Assembly (NCBI GenBank): GCA_025965155.1
Contig: JAOPXN010000006.1
Coordinates: 1 to 49,718, forward strand
DNA from: Propionibacteriaceae bacterium
GTDB taxonomy: Bacteria; Actinomycetota; Actinomycetes; Propionibacteriales; Propionibacteriaceae
Reading direction: 5' to 3'
DNA length: 49,718 nt
Part shown: one piece after another, positions 18,701 through 27,692 of the stretch
Position numbering within the stretch: the first letter of the stretch is position 1
Layout: the number at the start of each line of letters is the position of its first letter
The notes under the pieces: generated by a model
What the model was told of the DNA's origin: nothing
Databases searched by the model: none
Seen by the model: the letters and a program-made list of their open reading frames with translations, nothing else
Position numbers and translations under genes: made by a program

Positions 18701-19681
18701 CGGATGACCGGCCAGGACACCCGGCGCGGCACCTTTGTGCAACGGTTCGCCGCCGTGGTCGACCGGGTGACTGGTGAGGCCTGGGTGCCACTGCGGCACC
18801 TGGAGGAGAACCAGGGGAAGTTCTTCGTCTTCGACTCGCTGCTGAGCGAGTACGCGGCGATGGGCTTCGAGTACGGGTACTCGGTGGCCCGGCCCGAGGC
18901 GCTGGTGCTGTGGGAGGCGCAGTTCGGTGACTTCGCCAACGGTGCGCAGATCATCATCGACGAGTTCATCACCTCCGGCCAGGCCAAGTGGACGCAGAAG
19001 TCCGGCGTCGTGCTGCTGCTGCCGCACGGGTACGAAGGTCAAGGGCCCGACCACTCCTCGGCCCGGATCGAGCGGTTCCTGCAGCTCGCGGCCGAGGACG
19101 CGATCACCGTCGCCCAGCCGTCCACCCCTGCCAGCCACTTCCACATGCTGCGGCAGCAGGCCCTCGGTGAGCGGCACCGCCCGCTGGTGGTGATGACGCC
19201 GAAGAAGATGCTGCGGATGAAGGCGGCCACCTCCGACCCGTCGGAGTTCACCTCCGGCTCCTGGCAGCCGGTACTGACCGACCCGACCATCACCGATCCG
19301 AGTGCGGTCGACAAGGTGCTGCTCTGCTCGGGCCGGGTGCGCTGGGAGCTGACCGCCGAACGCGAGAAGCACCAGGACAAGGGCCGCGTGGCGATCGTGT
19401 CGGTGGAGCGGCTCTACCCGTTACCGGCGCAGGAGATTGCCGACGCGCTGTCCAAGTACGAGAATGCGCGCGAGGTGCGCTGGGTCCAGGAGGAGCCGGA
19501 GAACCAGGGCGCCTGGCCGTTCATGGCGCTCAACCTGCCGCGTGCACTGGCCGAGGTGCAGCCGGGGCTGGACATCACCCTGGTGCCGATCACCCGTCCG
19601 AGCTCGTCCGCACCCTCGGTCGGATCGGCGAAGGCGCACGAGGTTCAGCAGCGGACCCTGATGGAAGCTGCCTTCGGCTGA
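15800..19681 (+). CDS. kgd: Multifunctional 2-oxoglutarate metabolism enzyme (fused E1/E2 2-oxoglutarate dehydrogenase)
   Basis: The 1293-residue protein is the actinobacterial fusion that acts as E1/E2 of the 2-oxoglutarate dehydrogenase complex, and can also decarboxylate 2-oxoglutarate or form 2-hydroxy-3-oxoadipate. Order of domains: short E1 N-terminal peptide (about 26-58); Pro/Ala/Ser-rich linker (about 60-180); E2-type acyltransferase domain with the catalytic His387 in [10 protein letters not shown]1 thiamine-diphosphate domains with GMPHRGRL (His614) and [11 protein letters not shown] (712-722); C-terminal transketolase-like region. No lipoyl domain is present, so lipoate must come from another E2. 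Starts at GTG with GGAAGAAGG upstream. GarA/OdhI-type inhibition is expected from the family, not visible here. Confidence 0.97.
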   Translation: MAPAPDQSTGTASSASATTDSPTDFGANDWLLEEMHDQYTEDPNSVDPSWREYFASHPDRGAGDQNAGTTSAAPKPASAAQNGPSPASGRPSPAPAKPQGSTPKTTAAPAPAPNQTAPASASPRPSSPSRPASSVERPNQVKDARPSKPGAEGGLPADPPNPSHRPDVALEEPVKVPLRGAPARTAKNMDLSLAVPTATSVRSLPVKLLIDQRIVINNHLRRARGGKVSYTHLIGYAMVQALKSVPAMNNGYDVVDGKPTMVVPQHVNLGLAIDLPKEDGTRQLLVPSIKNCESLDFAQFWAAYEEVVRRARGGKLTVEDFAGTTITLTNPGTIGTNHSVPRLMQGQGCIIGVGSMDYPPEFQGSDPDRLSEMSVSKVMTLTSTYDHRVIQGAQSGQYLAKLHALLLGEDGFYDDIFSSLRIPYEPIRWAQDVSANHEDQVSKQARVFELINAYRVRGHLMADIDPLEYRQRSHHDLDVQSHSLTLWDLDREFATGSFAGGQGLMKMRKILGILRDSYCRTIGIEYMHIQEPTQRKWIQDRVERPHESLPREEHLRILDKLNEAEIFETFLQTKFVGQKRFSLEGGESAIALLDEICEQAADAGLEEVCIGMPHRGRLNVLANIVGKSYAQIFKEFEGNIDPRTVQGSGDVKYHLGAEGKFTALNGATIKTSVAANPSHLEAVNPVLEGIARAKEDILDRGNEFPVLPLLMHGDAAFAGQGVVAETLNLSQLRGYRTGGTIHVIVNNQVGFTTSPTESRSSMYSTDVARMVQAPIFHVNGDDPEACIRVARLAFAFRQAFNKDVVIDLVCYRRRGHNEGDDPSFTQPKMYDLIEKKRSTRKLYTEALIGRGDISIEDAEAVMSKFQQRLESVFREVRAASTPSEELPYRRVPEYPSKSAAGHGTAISMETMKQIADAHTNVPEGFTVHPKVLPQLQRRAASITQGPIDWATGEILAIGSLLVEGRPVRMTGQDTRRGTFVQRFAAVVDRVTGEAWVPLRHLEENQGKFFVFDSLLSEYAAMGFEYGYSVARPEALVLWEAQFGDFANGAQIIIDEFITSGQAKWTQKSGVVLLLPHGYEGQGPDHSSARIERFLQLAAEDAITVAQPSTPASHFHMLRQQALGERHRPLVVMTPKKMLRMKAATSDPSEFTSGSWQPVLTDPTITDPSAVDKVLLCSGRVRWELTAEREKHQDKGRVAIVSVERLYPLPAQEIADALSKYENAREVRWVQEEPENQGAWPFMALNLPRALAEVQPGLDITLVPITRPSSSAPSVGSAKAHEVQQRTLMEAAFG

Positions 19682-19684
19682 GTC

Positions 19685-19861
19685 ATGTACTTCACCGACC
19701 GCGGAATTGAGGAGCTGGAGTCACGCCGGGGAACCGAGGAGGTCTCCCTGGCGTGGCTGGCCGAGCAGCTCCGCACGTTCGTTGACATCAACCCAGAGTT
19801 CGAGACTCCGGTGGAGCGGCTCGCCACCTGGCTGGCCAGGCTGGATGACGACGAGGACTGA
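19685..19861 (+). CDS. Small DUF6104-type protein following kgd
   Basis: The ATG lies 3 bp after the kgd stop and the frame encodes 58 residues (MYFTDRGIEELESRRG..., ending RLDDDED). The acidic, helical sequence with EVSLAWLAEQLRTFVD and NPEFETPVERLATWLARL matches my recollection of the short DUF6104 proteins of actinobacteria, which commonly follow kgd. The function is unknown. The tight spacing implies co-translation with kgd, so a role linked to the 2-oxoglutarate enzyme is possible but is inference. It is easily missed because of its length. Confidence 0.85.
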   Translation: MYFTDRGIEELESRRGTEEVSLAWLAEQLRTFVDINPEFETPVERLATWLARLDDDED

Positions 19862-19917
19862 CGCCGAGCCTCCAGCCCTGAACGGCGGCTCCGGGTCGGC
19901 GGCCCGGTTCGACGGTC

Positions 19918-20889
19918 CTACGGCTCGATAACGATCTTCCCGAACAGGCCGCCGTCGACCATGGCAGCGATGCCCTCGGCGGCGTCGGTCAGCGGCAGCA
20001 CCCGGTCGACCACCGGGCGAAGGCCGGTCGACACCAGCATCCGGGTCAACGCGGCCAGCTCCTCCCGGGTGCCCATGGTGGAGCCGATCACCCGCAGCGG
20101 CTTGAAGAAGATCTTGGTCAGCTCGGCCTTGTCCGGGTTGTCACCACTGGTGGCGCCACAGATCACCACAGTCCCACCTGGGCGAAGCGAGTTGATCGAG
20201 TGCGACCAGGTTGCCGCCCCGACGGTCTCCATCACGGCATCCACCCGTTCGGGGAGCCGCTCTCCCGACGCGAACGCCCGGTGCGCGCCAAGCTCGACGG
20301 CACGAGCGCCCCGAGCGCTGTCACGTGAGGTCACCCACACCCTGAACCCGGCCCGCCGTGCCAGCACGGTGCAGGCAGTCGACACGCCGCCGCCGGCGCC
20401 CTGGATCAGGACCGTGTCGCCTGGGGCCAGCCCGGACTGGACGAACAGCATCCGGTACGCGGTCAGCCAGGCAGTCGGCAGGCAGGCAGCCTCCACGAAG
20501 CTGAGCTCGGCGGGTTTGTCGATCAGGTTGTGTTCGGGTACCCATACCTCTTCGGCCAGCGTCCCGGGGTACCTCTCCGACAGCAGCGAGCGTCGCGGGT
20601 CGTGGGTCGGGTCGGATCCGGTGAACCGCGGATCGTTGATCACCGGGTAGACGATGACCTCCCGACCGTCGTCGGTGACACCGGCGGCATCGCCGCCCAA
20701 GATCATCGGCAGCGCGTCGGCCGGTAGCCCGACCCCCCGCAGTGACCAGACATCGTGGTGGTTCAGCGCCGCCGCCCGTACCTGAACCCGGAGCCAGCCC
20801 TCCGGTGCAGGCGGCGGATCGATCTCGCCCACCTCCAAGGCCTGCATCGGATCGACGGGGTCGGCACGAGCTGCGTAGGCGGCGAGCAT
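19918..20889 (-). CDS. Zinc-type MDR oxidoreductase (quinone oxidoreductase-like)
   Basis: The 323-residue medium-chain dehydrogenase/reductase has the N-terminal GroES-like domain (AALNHHDVW, LGGDAAGV) and a Rossmann domain with TVLIQGAGGGVSTA. The cysteine-rich structural zinc lobe and the canonical catalytic Cys of alcohol dehydrogenases are absent, so it more likely belongs to the zinc-independent quinone oxidoreductase/enoyl-reductase branch despite the domain name. The substrate is unknown; NADP(H) use is typical. It is convergent with kgd and divergent from galK, as a single-gene unit. Confidence 0.85.
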   Translation of the reverse strand: MLAAYAARADPVDPMQALEVGEIDPPPAPEGWLRVQVRAAALNHHDVWSLRGVGLPADALPMILGGDAAGVTDDGREVIVYPVINDPRFTGSDPTHDPRRSLLSERYPGTLAEEVWVPEHNLIDKPAELSFVEAACLPTAWLTAYRMLFVQSGLAPGDTVLIQGAGGGVSTACTVLARRAGFRVWVTSRDSARGARAVELGAHRAFASGERLPERVDAVMETVGAATWSHSINSLRPGGTVVICGATSGDNPDKAELTKIFFKPLRVIGSTMGTREELAALTRMLVSTGLRPVVDRVLPLTDAAEGIAAMVDGGLFGKIVIEP

Positions 20890-20958
20890 GATCGCGAATA
20901 TACCGGTCCCGGCGGATTCGGTCGGGCGATCAGGCTACGTACCTGCGCGCTGCCTGGA

Positions 20959-20964
20959 TAGAGT
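20959..20964 (+). promoter_or_regulatory. -10 hexamer of galK, leaderless geometry
   Basis: TAGAGT is followed by 7 nt and the galK GTG at 20972. This supports that start over the ATG at 20888, which overlaps the divergent gene. Confidence 0.45.
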
Positions 20965-20971
20965 TCGGCGG

Positions 20972-22120
20972 GTGAGCGACAACGACATCGAGACAGTGAG
21001 CAAGGCCTTCATCGAACGCCACGGTCGGCCACCGGCCGGCGTCTGGGCTGCGCCCGGCCGGGTCAACCTGATCGGCGAGCACACCGACTACAACGACGGC
21101 TTCGTGATGCCGTATGCGCTGCCGCAGCGGGTGACCGTCGCGGCCGCCCTCAGACCTGACGACACCTGGACTGTGACCTCCCTGAACAACTCCGACACCC
21201 AGACCTTCGGCAGGTCCGATCTGGTGCCCGGGATGAGCGGCTGGCAGGCGTACGTCGCCGGAGTTGTCTGGGCACTGGCGGAGGCGGGTCACCGGGTAGC
21301 CGGTGCCGATCTGGTCTTGACCTCCGACGTCCCGCTCGGCGCCGGCCTGTCATCGTCGGCGGCCCTGGAGTGCGCCACGCTCACCGCCTTGGCCGACCTC
21401 AACGACCTAGACATCGCCCCGCTGGACCGGGCGAAGCTGGCTCGGCGCTGCGAGAACGCGTTCGTCGGTGCCCCGACCGGCTTGTTGGACCAGGCCGCCT
21501 CCACCATGTGCACCGGCGACCATGCGCTGTTCTTCGACTGCCGCAGCTTCGACTCCGAACAGGTCCCGCTCGACCTGAAGACGGCGGGTCTGGAGATCCT
21601 GGTGCTCGACACCAAGACCCCTCACGCGCTGGTGGACAGTGAGTACGCCACCCGGCGCGCCAGCTGCGAGCAGGCCGCCGCCATTCTCGGCGTGCCGGCA
21701 CTGCGCGATGTCGAGGACCTCGATGCGGCACTGGACCAGCTGAAGGATGAGGAGATGCGGCGCCGGGTCCGGCACGTGGTGACCGAGAACGGACGGGTGC
21801 TGCAGGCCGTCCAGACGCTGCGGGCGGGCGATTTCCGGGCCCTGGCGCCGCTCCTGGACGCGTCCCACGCCTCGATGCGGGACGACTTCGAGATCACCGT
21901 CTCGACGGTCGACCTGGCCGTGGAGGCGGCTCGGGAGGCCGGAGCTCTGGGCGCCCGGATGACCGGCGGCGGCTTCGGCGGCTGCATTATCGCCCTGGTG
22001 GAGGCGGGCTCGTCCGACCGGGTCGCCGCCTTCATCGGCGACCGGTTTGCCGAGGCCGGGTACCACCATCCTGAGCATTTCGTCGCGCTGCCCTCGGCCG
22101 GCGCCGGCCGTGTCGGCTGA
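20972..22120 (+). CDS. galK: Galactokinase
   Basis: GalK phosphorylates alpha-D-galactose to galactose-1-phosphate, the first step of the Leloir pathway. From GTG 20972 it has 382 residues, the usual length. The galactokinase signature GRVNLIGEHTDYNDG (29-43) is near the N-terminus, the ATP loop PLGAGLSSSAALE follows, and the third GHMP motif RMTGGGFGGC is near the end. The frame could start at 20888 but those 28 residues would overlap the divergent oxidoreductase gene and are not conserved. galT and galE are not in the window. It lies 164 bp before the amino-acid importer. Confidence 0.96.
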   Translation: MSDNDIETVSKAFIERHGRPPAGVWAAPGRVNLIGEHTDYNDGFVMPYALPQRVTVAAALRPDDTWTVTSLNNSDTQTFGRSDLVPGMSGWQAYVAGVVWALAEAGHRVAGADLVLTSDVPLGAGLSSSAALECATLTALADLNDLDIAPLDRAKLARRCENAFVGAPTGLLDQAASTMCTGDHALFFDCRSFDSEQVPLDLKTAGLEILVLDTKTPHALVDSEYATRRASCEQAAAILGVPALRDVEDLDAALDQLKDEEMRRRVRHVVTENGRVLQAVQTLRAGDFRALAPLLDASHASMRDDFEITVSTVDLAVEAAREAGALGARMTGGGFGGCIIALVEAGSSDRVAAFIGDRFAEAGYHHPEHFVALPSAGAGRVG

Positions 22121-22284
22121 GGGTGGCACGTTCCAATCACGTTCCGAAGCAGCAGATCCCGGTGCGGTCGGGCCAGCCGGGCCGGATATGCGGCGTACGG
22201 TGTAAGTATTCGGCTGTCCTCACAGCCCCCTCGTCAGGTTTGGACTTAGCTGTCCAGCGTCGAAGTCACTTGAAGGAGAAGTAC

Positions 22285-23169
22285 GTGAGCGTCCGTTTGA
22301 AGACGGCATCAGTTCTGGTCGCCGTACTGGCGGTCAGTGCCTGCGGATCCAACTCGCTGGGTGGTGATCCGGCGACCTCGGGTCCGCCGAGCACCTCGAC
22401 CAGCGTGAACGCCGATCTCGCCGCGAAGCTTCCGGAGAAGATCAAGAGCTCAGGCAAGATCGTGATCGGCACCGACGCTAGCTACGCGCCGAACGAGTTC
22501 CTGGCCTCGGACGGTAAGACCGTGCAGGGCATGGACGTCGACCTGTTCAACGCAGTGGCCGCCAAGTTCGGGGTGACCACGCAGTGGCAGCCGTCGACCT
22601 TCGACACCATCATCGTTGGCGTGACCGGCGGCAAGTACGACGTAGGCGTCTCCTCGTTCACTGTCAACGACCAGCGCAAGAAGCAGGTCAACATGGTGAG
22701 CTACTTCGCTGCCGGGACTCAGTGGGCGACGGCGGCCGGCAACCCCAAGGGAGTCGATCCCAACAACCCTTGCGGCAAGACCATCGCCGTCCAGGACAAG
22801 ACAGTGCAGCAGGAGGAGGACCTCCCGGCCCGACAGGCCAAGTGCGGTGACAACAAGATCAACATCTTGCCGTTCGAGGGGCAGGACCAGGTCACCGCTG
22901 CCGTGGTGAGCGGACGCGCGGATGCGATGCTGGCCGACTCGCCGGTGGTGGCCTACGCGGTGAAACAGTCCGCCGGCAAGTTGGAGCTGCTCGGCAACGT
23001 CTACGACGCCGCGCCGTACGGCTATGTGGTCCCCAAGGAGGAGACCGAGTTCGCCCAGGCACTGGTGCAGGCGCTCAGTCAGATCAAGGCCGAAGGCACC
23101 TACGACAGCGTCCTCAGCAGGTGGGGCGTGCAGTCCGGGGGCATCGACAACTTCGCAGTGAACCCCTGA
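22285..23169 (+). CDS. Polar amino-acid ABC transporter substrate-binding lipoprotein
   Basis: The product has 294 residues: lipoprotein signal with lipobox AVSAC (Cys20), a Ser/Thr/Pro linker, then a family-3 solute-binding domain with IVIGTDASYAPNEF, GMDVDLFNAVA and VSSFTVNDQRKK. This family binds glutamate, glutamine or other polar amino acids; the particular ligand is not determinable. An internal Cys pair (NNPCGKT...QAKCGDN) may form a disulphide. GTG 22285 is chosen because GAAGGAG precedes it and the signal peptide begins there. The permease gene follows after 4 bp. Confidence 0.92.
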   Translation: MSVRLKTASVLVAVLAVSACGSNSLGGDPATSGPPSTSTSVNADLAAKLPEKIKSSGKIVIGTDASYAPNEFLASDGKTVQGMDVDLFNAVAAKFGVTTQWQPSTFDTIIVGVTGGKYDVGVSSFTVNDQRKKQVNMVSYFAAGTQWATAAGNPKGVDPNNPCGKTIAVQDKTVQQEEDLPARQAKCGDNKINILPFEGQDQVTAAVVSGRADAMLADSPVVAYAVKQSAGKLELLGNVYDAAPYGYVVPKEETEFAQALVQALSQIKAEGTYDSVLSRWGVQSGGIDNFAVNP

Positions 23170-23173
23170 GCCG

Positions 23174-24139
23174 ATGAGCACCTCATCGGGGTCGGACGGG
23201 GAACGACCGGGGCTGATCAACGCAGTCCCGGTCCGGCACTACGGCCGCTGGGTCGCGGTGGCGGTCATCGTGCTGTTGTTGTTGATGTTGTTGAACATGC
23301 TGATCTTCAACCCCGTGTTCGACTGGCCCTTCGTGCTCGAGGTGATGAACCAGACACCGGTGATCGAGGGTCTGCTCAAGGGCACCTTGTTGGTCACGGT
23401 CTTCACCATGATCGTTGGTGTGCTCGGCGGTGTCGTACTGGCCGTGATGCGGCTCTCCGACAACCCGGTGCTGCGGTGGGTGTCGTGGGCCTACACCTGG
23501 TTCTTCCGCTCCATCCCACGGATCGTGCTGCTCACCATCATGGGCGCGGGCATGGGGCTGATCTTCCGGGACGGGCTCTCCCTTGGAATCCCCTTCGACT
23601 GGAAGATCATCGAGTGGCTAGGCCTGTCCGGTGACTGGCGGTTTGCCACCCTCGACGCCAACACGCTCTTCAGCGGGTTCGTCGGAGCGGTGATCGGCCT
23701 CGGCGCCTCGGAGGCGGCGTACATGGCCGAGATTGCGCGGGCCGGGATCCTGAGCGTCGACAAGGGGCAGTCCGAGGCCGCCCAGGCGCTGGGCATGAGC
23801 CGGTGGAAGGCTATGCGTCGGGTGGTGCTGCCGCAGGCGATGCGGGTGATCGTGCCGCCGACCGGCAACGAGACGATCGCCATGATGAAGGACACCTCGC
23901 TGCTGATCGCCCTGCCCCTGACCGCGGAGCTGTTCTACCAGGTCGGCGCGATCGGTAGCCGGACGTACCAGATCCTGCCCTCCTACCTGGCCGCGGTTGT
24001 CTACTACTTGTTGATCACCAGCGTGCTGATGGTCGGGCAGTCATACCTGGAACGGCACTTCGGTCGAGGTTTCGGCACCACGGTCAAGTCCGACAAGGCG
24101 CAGGCCGAGATAGGTCTGATGGCGGGGAGCGCACATTGA
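23174..24139 (+). CDS. Polar amino-acid ABC transporter permease
   Basis: The 321-residue HisM/GlnP-type permease has an N-terminal span at about 26-47, then the conserved [32 protein letters not shown] region (EAA loop) and [10 protein letters not shown]. Between the second and third conserved spans there is an extra loop (about 120-160, [17 protein letters not shown]) seen in longer actinobacterial members. Only one permease is encoded, so a homodimer is implied. The stop codon overlaps the TTG start of the ATPase gene. Confidence 0.93.
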   Translation: MSTSSGSDGERPGLINAVPVRHYGRWVAVAVIVLLLLMLLNMLIFNPVFDWPFVLEVMNQTPVIEGLLKGTLLVTVFTMIVGVLGGVVLAVMRLSDNPVLRWVSWAYTWFFRSIPRIVLLTIMGAGMGLIFRDGLSLGIPFDWKIIEWLGLSGDWRFATLDANTLFSGFVGAVIGLGASEAAYMAEIARAGILSVDKGQSEAAQALGMSRWKAMRRVVLPQAMRVIVPPTGNETIAMMKDTSLLIALPLTAELFYQVGAIGSRTYQILPSYLAAVVYYLLITSVLMVGQSYLERHFGRGFGTTVKSDKAQAEIGLMAGSAH

Positions 24140-24978
24140 GACGACCCAACGCCGACCACCTGGTCGAGGCGGTCAACGTCACCAAATCGTTCGGCAGCAA
24201 CGTGGTGCTGCAGGGCATCGACCTCACCGTCGACCCGGGTGAGGTGGTCTGCCTGCTCGGGCCCAGCGGTTCGGGCAAGACCACCTTCCTCCGGCTGATC
24301 AACCAGATGGAGACCCTGACCGGTGGTCGCATCTGGGTCGGTGGTGAGCTGATCGGGATCGAGGAGCGCAAGGGCAAGCTGCACACCAGGACCGACGCCG
24401 ACATCGCACGGCAGCGGTCCAGGATCGGGATGGTGTTCCAGCGGTTCAACCTGTTCCCGCACATGACCGCGATGGAGAACGTGATCGAGGCCCCGGTGCA
24501 CGTCAAGGGCATCAGCAAGCGCGAGGCCCGGCAGCAGGCGACCGAGCTGCTGGAGCTCGTGGGGCTGGCCGACCGAGCCCGGTTCTATCCGTCCCAGCTC
24601 TCCGGTGGTCAGCAGCAGCGGGTGGCGATCGCTCGGGCGCTGGCGATGAAGCCGGAGCTGATGCTGTTCGACGAGCCGACCTCCGCGCTTGACCCGGAGC
24701 TGGTGGGTGAGGTGCTCGGCGTGATGCGTGGGCTGGCGGCCGAGGGGACGACGATGATCGTCGTCACCCACGAGATGGGTTTCGCCCGGGAGGTCGCCGA
24801 CCGGGTGGTGTTCATGGACCAGGGTGTCGTGGTCGAGGAGGGCTCTCCGGACACGGTCCTGCTGCACCCCACCGAGGAGCGGACCAGGACCTTCCTGCGG
24901 CGGGTCAAGCAGCAGGCCGAGGCGGAGGCCCAGCACGACGTCGAGCTGGCCAAGACGCTGGACGCGCTGGAGAGCTGA
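24136..24978 (+). CDS. Polar amino-acid ABC transporter ATP-binding protein
   Basis: The 280-residue GlnQ/HisP-type ATPase has Walker [10 protein letters not shown] (42-50), Q-loop [10 protein letters not shown], signature LSGGQQQR, Walker [13 protein letters not shown] and the switch histidine in VVTHEMGF. It begins at TTG overlapping the permease stop (TTGA), so the three genes form one translationally coupled operon. It differs from shorter GlnQ proteins (about 240 aa) by an insertion ([13 protein letters not shown]) before the Q-loop and a charged C-terminal tail. Confidence 0.95.
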   Translation: MRRPNADHLVEAVNVTKSFGSNVVLQGIDLTVDPGEVVCLLGPSGSGKTTFLRLINQMETLTGGRIWVGGELIGIEERKGKLHTRTDADIARQRSRIGMVFQRFNLFPHMTAMENVIEAPVHVKGISKREARQQATELLELVGLADRARFYPSQLSGGQQQRVAIARALAMKPELMLFDEPTSALDPELVGEVLGVMRGLAAEGTTMIVVTHEMGFAREVADRVVFMDQGVVVEEGSPDTVLLHPTEERTRTFLRRVKQQAEAEAQHDVELAKTLDALES

Positions 24979-25035
24979 CCGGAGTCTCCAGCAATCGTTC
25001 AAAGAACTGCATTCTCACCGTCGACCCCCGGCAGC

Positions 25036-25452
25036 TCAGGGCTGGGGCCGGTCCGGGACGTCGTCGGCCGCGTCCGCCAGGAAGATGGCGGTGGACGCGG
25101 GAACCACCAGGCAGACCAGGGCCACCAGCGAAACGGCGATCAAAACCCAGCTCAACCAGGTGGTGCTGCCGCCGTTAAAACTCCAGCCGATGGGTAGATG
25201 GAGCAACTGGGTAGCCACAGCCGGACCACGACTCCAGCGGCGACCCAGCCAGACCCCCCGACCAACGGCGGCGAGGAAGGCGCCGTAGCCCAGCATCAGT
25301 AGCGCAGTGCCCGCACCCACCACAAGTCGAGATGTGCGGATCTGTGTCGCCTCTGCTACCCCGAACCCGAGGGCCACCAGCGCCTCGAGCAGCAAAATCA
25401 CCGCCGCGAGGAACAGAAATCGTGGACGAGGCGTTGACGGGAGGGGTGTCAC
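25036..25452 (-). CDS. Small four-span membrane protein of unknown function
   Basis: The 138-residue product has four hydrophobic segments (about 12-32, 43-64, 76-90, 98-120) and an acidic C-terminal tail (ADAADDVPDRPQP). It resembles uncharacterised actinobacterial integral membrane proteins; no motif identifies a function. The GTG start at 25452 is supported by a TAGAGT hexamer 6 nt upstream, which suggests a leaderless message. It is divergent from whiB across 237 bp that otherwise show nothing recognisable. Confidence 0.7.
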   Translation of the reverse strand: MTPLPSTPRPRFLFLAAVILLLEALVALGFGVAEATQIRTSRLVVGAGTALLMLGYGAFLAAVGRGVWLGRRWSRGPAVATQLLHLPIGWSFNGGSTTWLSWVLIAVSLVALVCLVVPASTAIFLADAADDVPDRPQP

Positions 25453-25458
25453 CCAGAC

Positions 25459-25464
25459 ACTCTA
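25459..25464 (-). promoter_or_regulatory. -10 hexamer of the membrane-protein gene, leaderless geometry
   Basis: TAGAGT on the minus strand, then 6 nt, then the GTG start at 25452. Confidence 0.4.
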
Positions 25465-25689
25465 CGGCGATGGCGTACATTACCTGGGTTCGCAGACCTG
25501 TCATCCGGGCACCCGACGACCGTAACATGACTGAAATGTGAGCCAGCCAACGCCGAGGGCACTTGTTTTGCCCACTAATAGTTGAAATCCTTGGGGACGT
25601 TCGAGCACTCGAGGTGGAGGGTTCGTGACTTCCCCAATGTTCTTCCGGGCCTCCCCGGTCCGCAGAACCTAGTTAGGAGTGAGTACGCC

Positions 25690-25941
25690 ATGGATTGGCG
25701 CCATAAGGCCGCCTGTCTGGACGAGGATCCAGAGCTGTTCTTTCCCATCGGAAACACCGGCCCTGCCCTTCTCCAGATCGAAGAGGCCAAGCAAGTATGC
25801 AGGCGATGCGACGTGAAGGACGCGTGCCTGCAGTGGGCGCTGGAAGCAGGGCAGGATCATGGTGTCTGGGGGGGTCTCAGTGAAGACGAACGCCGAGCAT
25901 TGAAGCGCCGGGCCGCCCGGGCTCGGATCCGCACCGCGTAA
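25690..25941 (+). CDS. whiB1: WhiB1-type iron-sulfur transcription factor
   Basis: Wbl proteins carry a [4Fe-4S] cluster, sense nitric oxide or redox state and act with the primary sigma factor. The 83-residue protein has the four cluster cysteines C9, C37, C40 and C46, the GVWGG turn (58-62) and the basic tail KRRAARAR. The opening MDWRHKAAC and the body closely resemble mycobacterial WhiB1. The ATG at 25690 follows TAGGAG; an upstream in-frame ATG (25582) would add a non-conserved leader. In M. tuberculosis whiB1 is convergent with pdtaS, exactly as here. Confidence 0.95.
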   Translation: MDWRHKAACLDEDPELFFPIGNTGPALLQIEEAKQVCRRCDVKDACLQWALEAGQDHGVWGGLSEDERRALKRRAARARIRTA

Positions 25942-25970
25942 CCAGCACACAACATCCAGCAAGTTCGAGA

Positions 25971-25998
25971 GCGTCGGGCCTTCGGGCCCGGCGCTTTT
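25971..25998 (+). terminator. Intrinsic terminator after whiB1
   Basis: A GC-rich stem (GCGTCGGGCC / GGCCCGGCGC) closed by a TTCG tetraloop is followed by TTTTT. It is the clearest factor-independent terminator in the window. Confidence 0.9.
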
Positions 25999-26035
25999 TG
26001 GTGCCCGGCGACCCACGGCTAGCCCGGACACCGGT

Positions 26036-27502
26036 TCACCCCCGGATCAGCGGGATGTCGATCAGAGCCCGGGTACCGGCTCCAGCCGGGTTGGGTCCCA
26101 GCTCGACGGTGCCCTCCAGCTCGGCGATCAGCGTCGAGACGATGGAGAGGCCGAGGCTGCGGGACTTCCGCCAGTCGAAGTCGGCCGGCAGGCCGCGGCC
26201 GTCGTCCAGGATCTCCACCTTGAGCCGGCCGTCGTACCGGCTCGGCACCACCCGCACCTCACCGGACTGGTCGGCCAGTCCGTGTTCAACGGCGTTCTGG
26301 CACAGCTCGGTGACCACCATCGACAGCCCGGTCGCCATGTCGGCCGAGACCACCCCGAAGCTGCCGACCCGATGGGCGGCGACCGCCCCGGCCGCCGCGG
26401 CTACGTCGCCCACCATCCGCAGCAGCCCGTCGGCGACCTTGTCGAACTCGACCTCCTCGTCGAAGGCCTGGGACAGCGTCTCGTGCACGATCGCGATGGA
26501 GGCGACCCGCGACATCGCGTCGTTCAAGGCGATCTTGGCCTCCGGGGAGGACATCCGACGGGCCTGCATCCGCAGCAGCGCGGCCACGGTCTGCAGGTTG
26601 TTCTTCACCCGGTGATGAATCTCGCGAATCGTCGCATCCTTGGTGACCAGCTCACGTTCCCGGCTACGTAGGTCGCTGACGTCGCGGCAGAGCACGATCG
26701 CGCCGAGACCTTCCCTGTTCCGGGTGAGCGGCAGCACTCGGATCAGCAGGTGCGCGTCGCCGGACACGGCTTCGGCCCGGCGTGCGTTCCGGCCCGACAG
26801 CACCGACTCCAGCGAGTCGTCCACCGGTCCGGACGGGCTCGGCAGCAGCTCGGCCGTCAAGGTGGCCAGGTTCTCGTCCACCAGGTCGCCGATCAGGCCG
26901 AGGCGACGGTAGGCGCTCAACGCGTTCGGGCTGGCGTACTGGACGATACCGGCGGGGTCGAGCCGGATGAACCCGTCACCCACCCGCGGGGCCAGCGCCC
27001 GATCGGCGTTCTCACCCAGGATGGGGAACCGCTCGGAGGTCAACATGTCGGCCAGCTCGGCCGCCGTCTGCAGGTACGCCTGTTCGAGCGAGCTGGGCGC
27101 CCTGACGCCGAGCTGGCTGGTGTGCTGCTCCACCACCGCGATCACCTGGCCGTTGCGCTTCACCGGGATCGCGTGCACGTCCACCGGGATGCCGGCCTGC
27201 AGCTTGGCTTCACTGGTCCTGGTGAGCTCGCCGCTCAGGAAGGCCTCGGAGACCAGGTGCTCGGGAGAGTACGCGATCAGGTCACCCACCACGTCATCCA
27301 CCAGCGCGGTGGGACCGGTGGTCGGCCGGATCTGCGCAGCGGCCCAGAAGACGTTCTCATCCCGGTCCGGGACCCACAAGACGAGGTCGGAGAACGACAG
27401 GTCGGCCAGCAGCTGCCACTCCGAGACGACGAGCTTGAGCCACTGGTGATCGCTGTCGTCCAGCACGGTGTGCTCGGCGACGATCTCGGACATGGACGGC
27501 AT
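26036..27502 (-). CDS. pdtaS: Sensor histidine kinase PdtaS
   Basis: The 488-residue soluble HisKA_2 kinase has an N-terminal GAF-like domain (about 5-150), a PAS domain (about 170-275), the phospho-acceptor region EIHHRVKNNLQTVAALL with His296/His297, and a HATPase domain with N-box ELCQNAVEHGL and DDGRGLP. No membrane span is present. It aligns well in memory with mycobacterial PdtaS, which phosphorylates the ANTAR RNA-binding antiterminator PdtaR; that partner is not in the window. Start at ATG 27502 is preceded by TAGGGT and 6 nt, a leaderless layout; the ATG three codons on is an alternative. It is convergent with whiB1. Confidence 0.93.
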   Translation of the reverse strand: MPSMSEIVAEHTVLDDSDHQWLKLVVSEWQLLADLSFSDLVLWVPDRDENVFWAAAQIRPTTGPTALVDDVVGDLIAYSPEHLVSEAFLSGELTRTSEAKLQAGIPVDVHAIPVKRNGQVIAVVEQHTSQLGVRAPSSLEQAYLQTAAELADMLTSERFPILGENADRALAPRVGDGFIRLDPAGIVQYASPNALSAYRRLGLIGDLVDENLATLTAELLPSPSGPVDDSLESVLSGRNARRAEAVSGDAHLLIRVLPLTRNREGLGAIVLCRDVSDLRSRERELVTKDATIREIHHRVKNNLQTVAALLRMQARRMSSPEAKIALNDAMSRVASIAIVHETLSQAFDEEVEFDKVADGLLRMVGDVAAAAGAVAAHRVGSFGVVSADMATGLSMVVTELCQNAVEHGLADQSGEVRVVPSRYDGRLKVEILDDGRGLPADFDWRKSRSLGLSIVSTLIAELEGTVELGPNPAGAGTRALIDIPLIRG

Positions 27503-27508
27503 GGCCCA

Positions 27509-27514
27509 ACCCTA
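27509..27514 (-). promoter_or_regulatory. -10 hexamer of pdtaS, leaderless geometry
   Basis: TAGGGT on the minus strand is separated by 6 nt from the pdtaS ATG (27502). Confidence 0.45.
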
Positions 27515-27550
27515 ATGGGCGCACACCGCCCATCCCGCGGGCGGAGGATG

Positions 27551-27604
27551 CCCGCCACAGATTCAAGGCCCGACACAGATTGAAATCCCGACCGAGATTG
27601 AAGG
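27551..27604. repeat. Three 18-bp tandem repeats upstream of pdtaS and the symporter operon
   Basis: Units at 27551-27568, 27569-27586 and 27587-27604 share the pattern CCCG-C-AGATT-AA with exact 18-bp spacing. They lie in the 190-bp divergent gap, about 50 bp upstream of pdtaS and 90 bp upstream of the DUF3311 gene. Iteron-like binding sites for a regulator are the simplest reading; no known consensus matched. Confidence 0.75.
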
Positions 27605-27692
27605 CGTGCTGACGAGCCCGGTACTCACCCGTTGCGCTACGTTTCCAGAAGTCGGTCACGACGGTATGACCGCTTCCAACGAAGGAGAGGGC

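Noticed and set aside
25530-25545. TGTGA half-site upstream of whiB1 as a CRP-type operator
   Set aside because: The second half-site TCACA is absent at the right distance, so only 5 bp match.
26750-27583. Plus-strand frame opposite pdtaS
   Set aside because: No recognisable motif, and it is entirely antisense to the PdtaS coding region.
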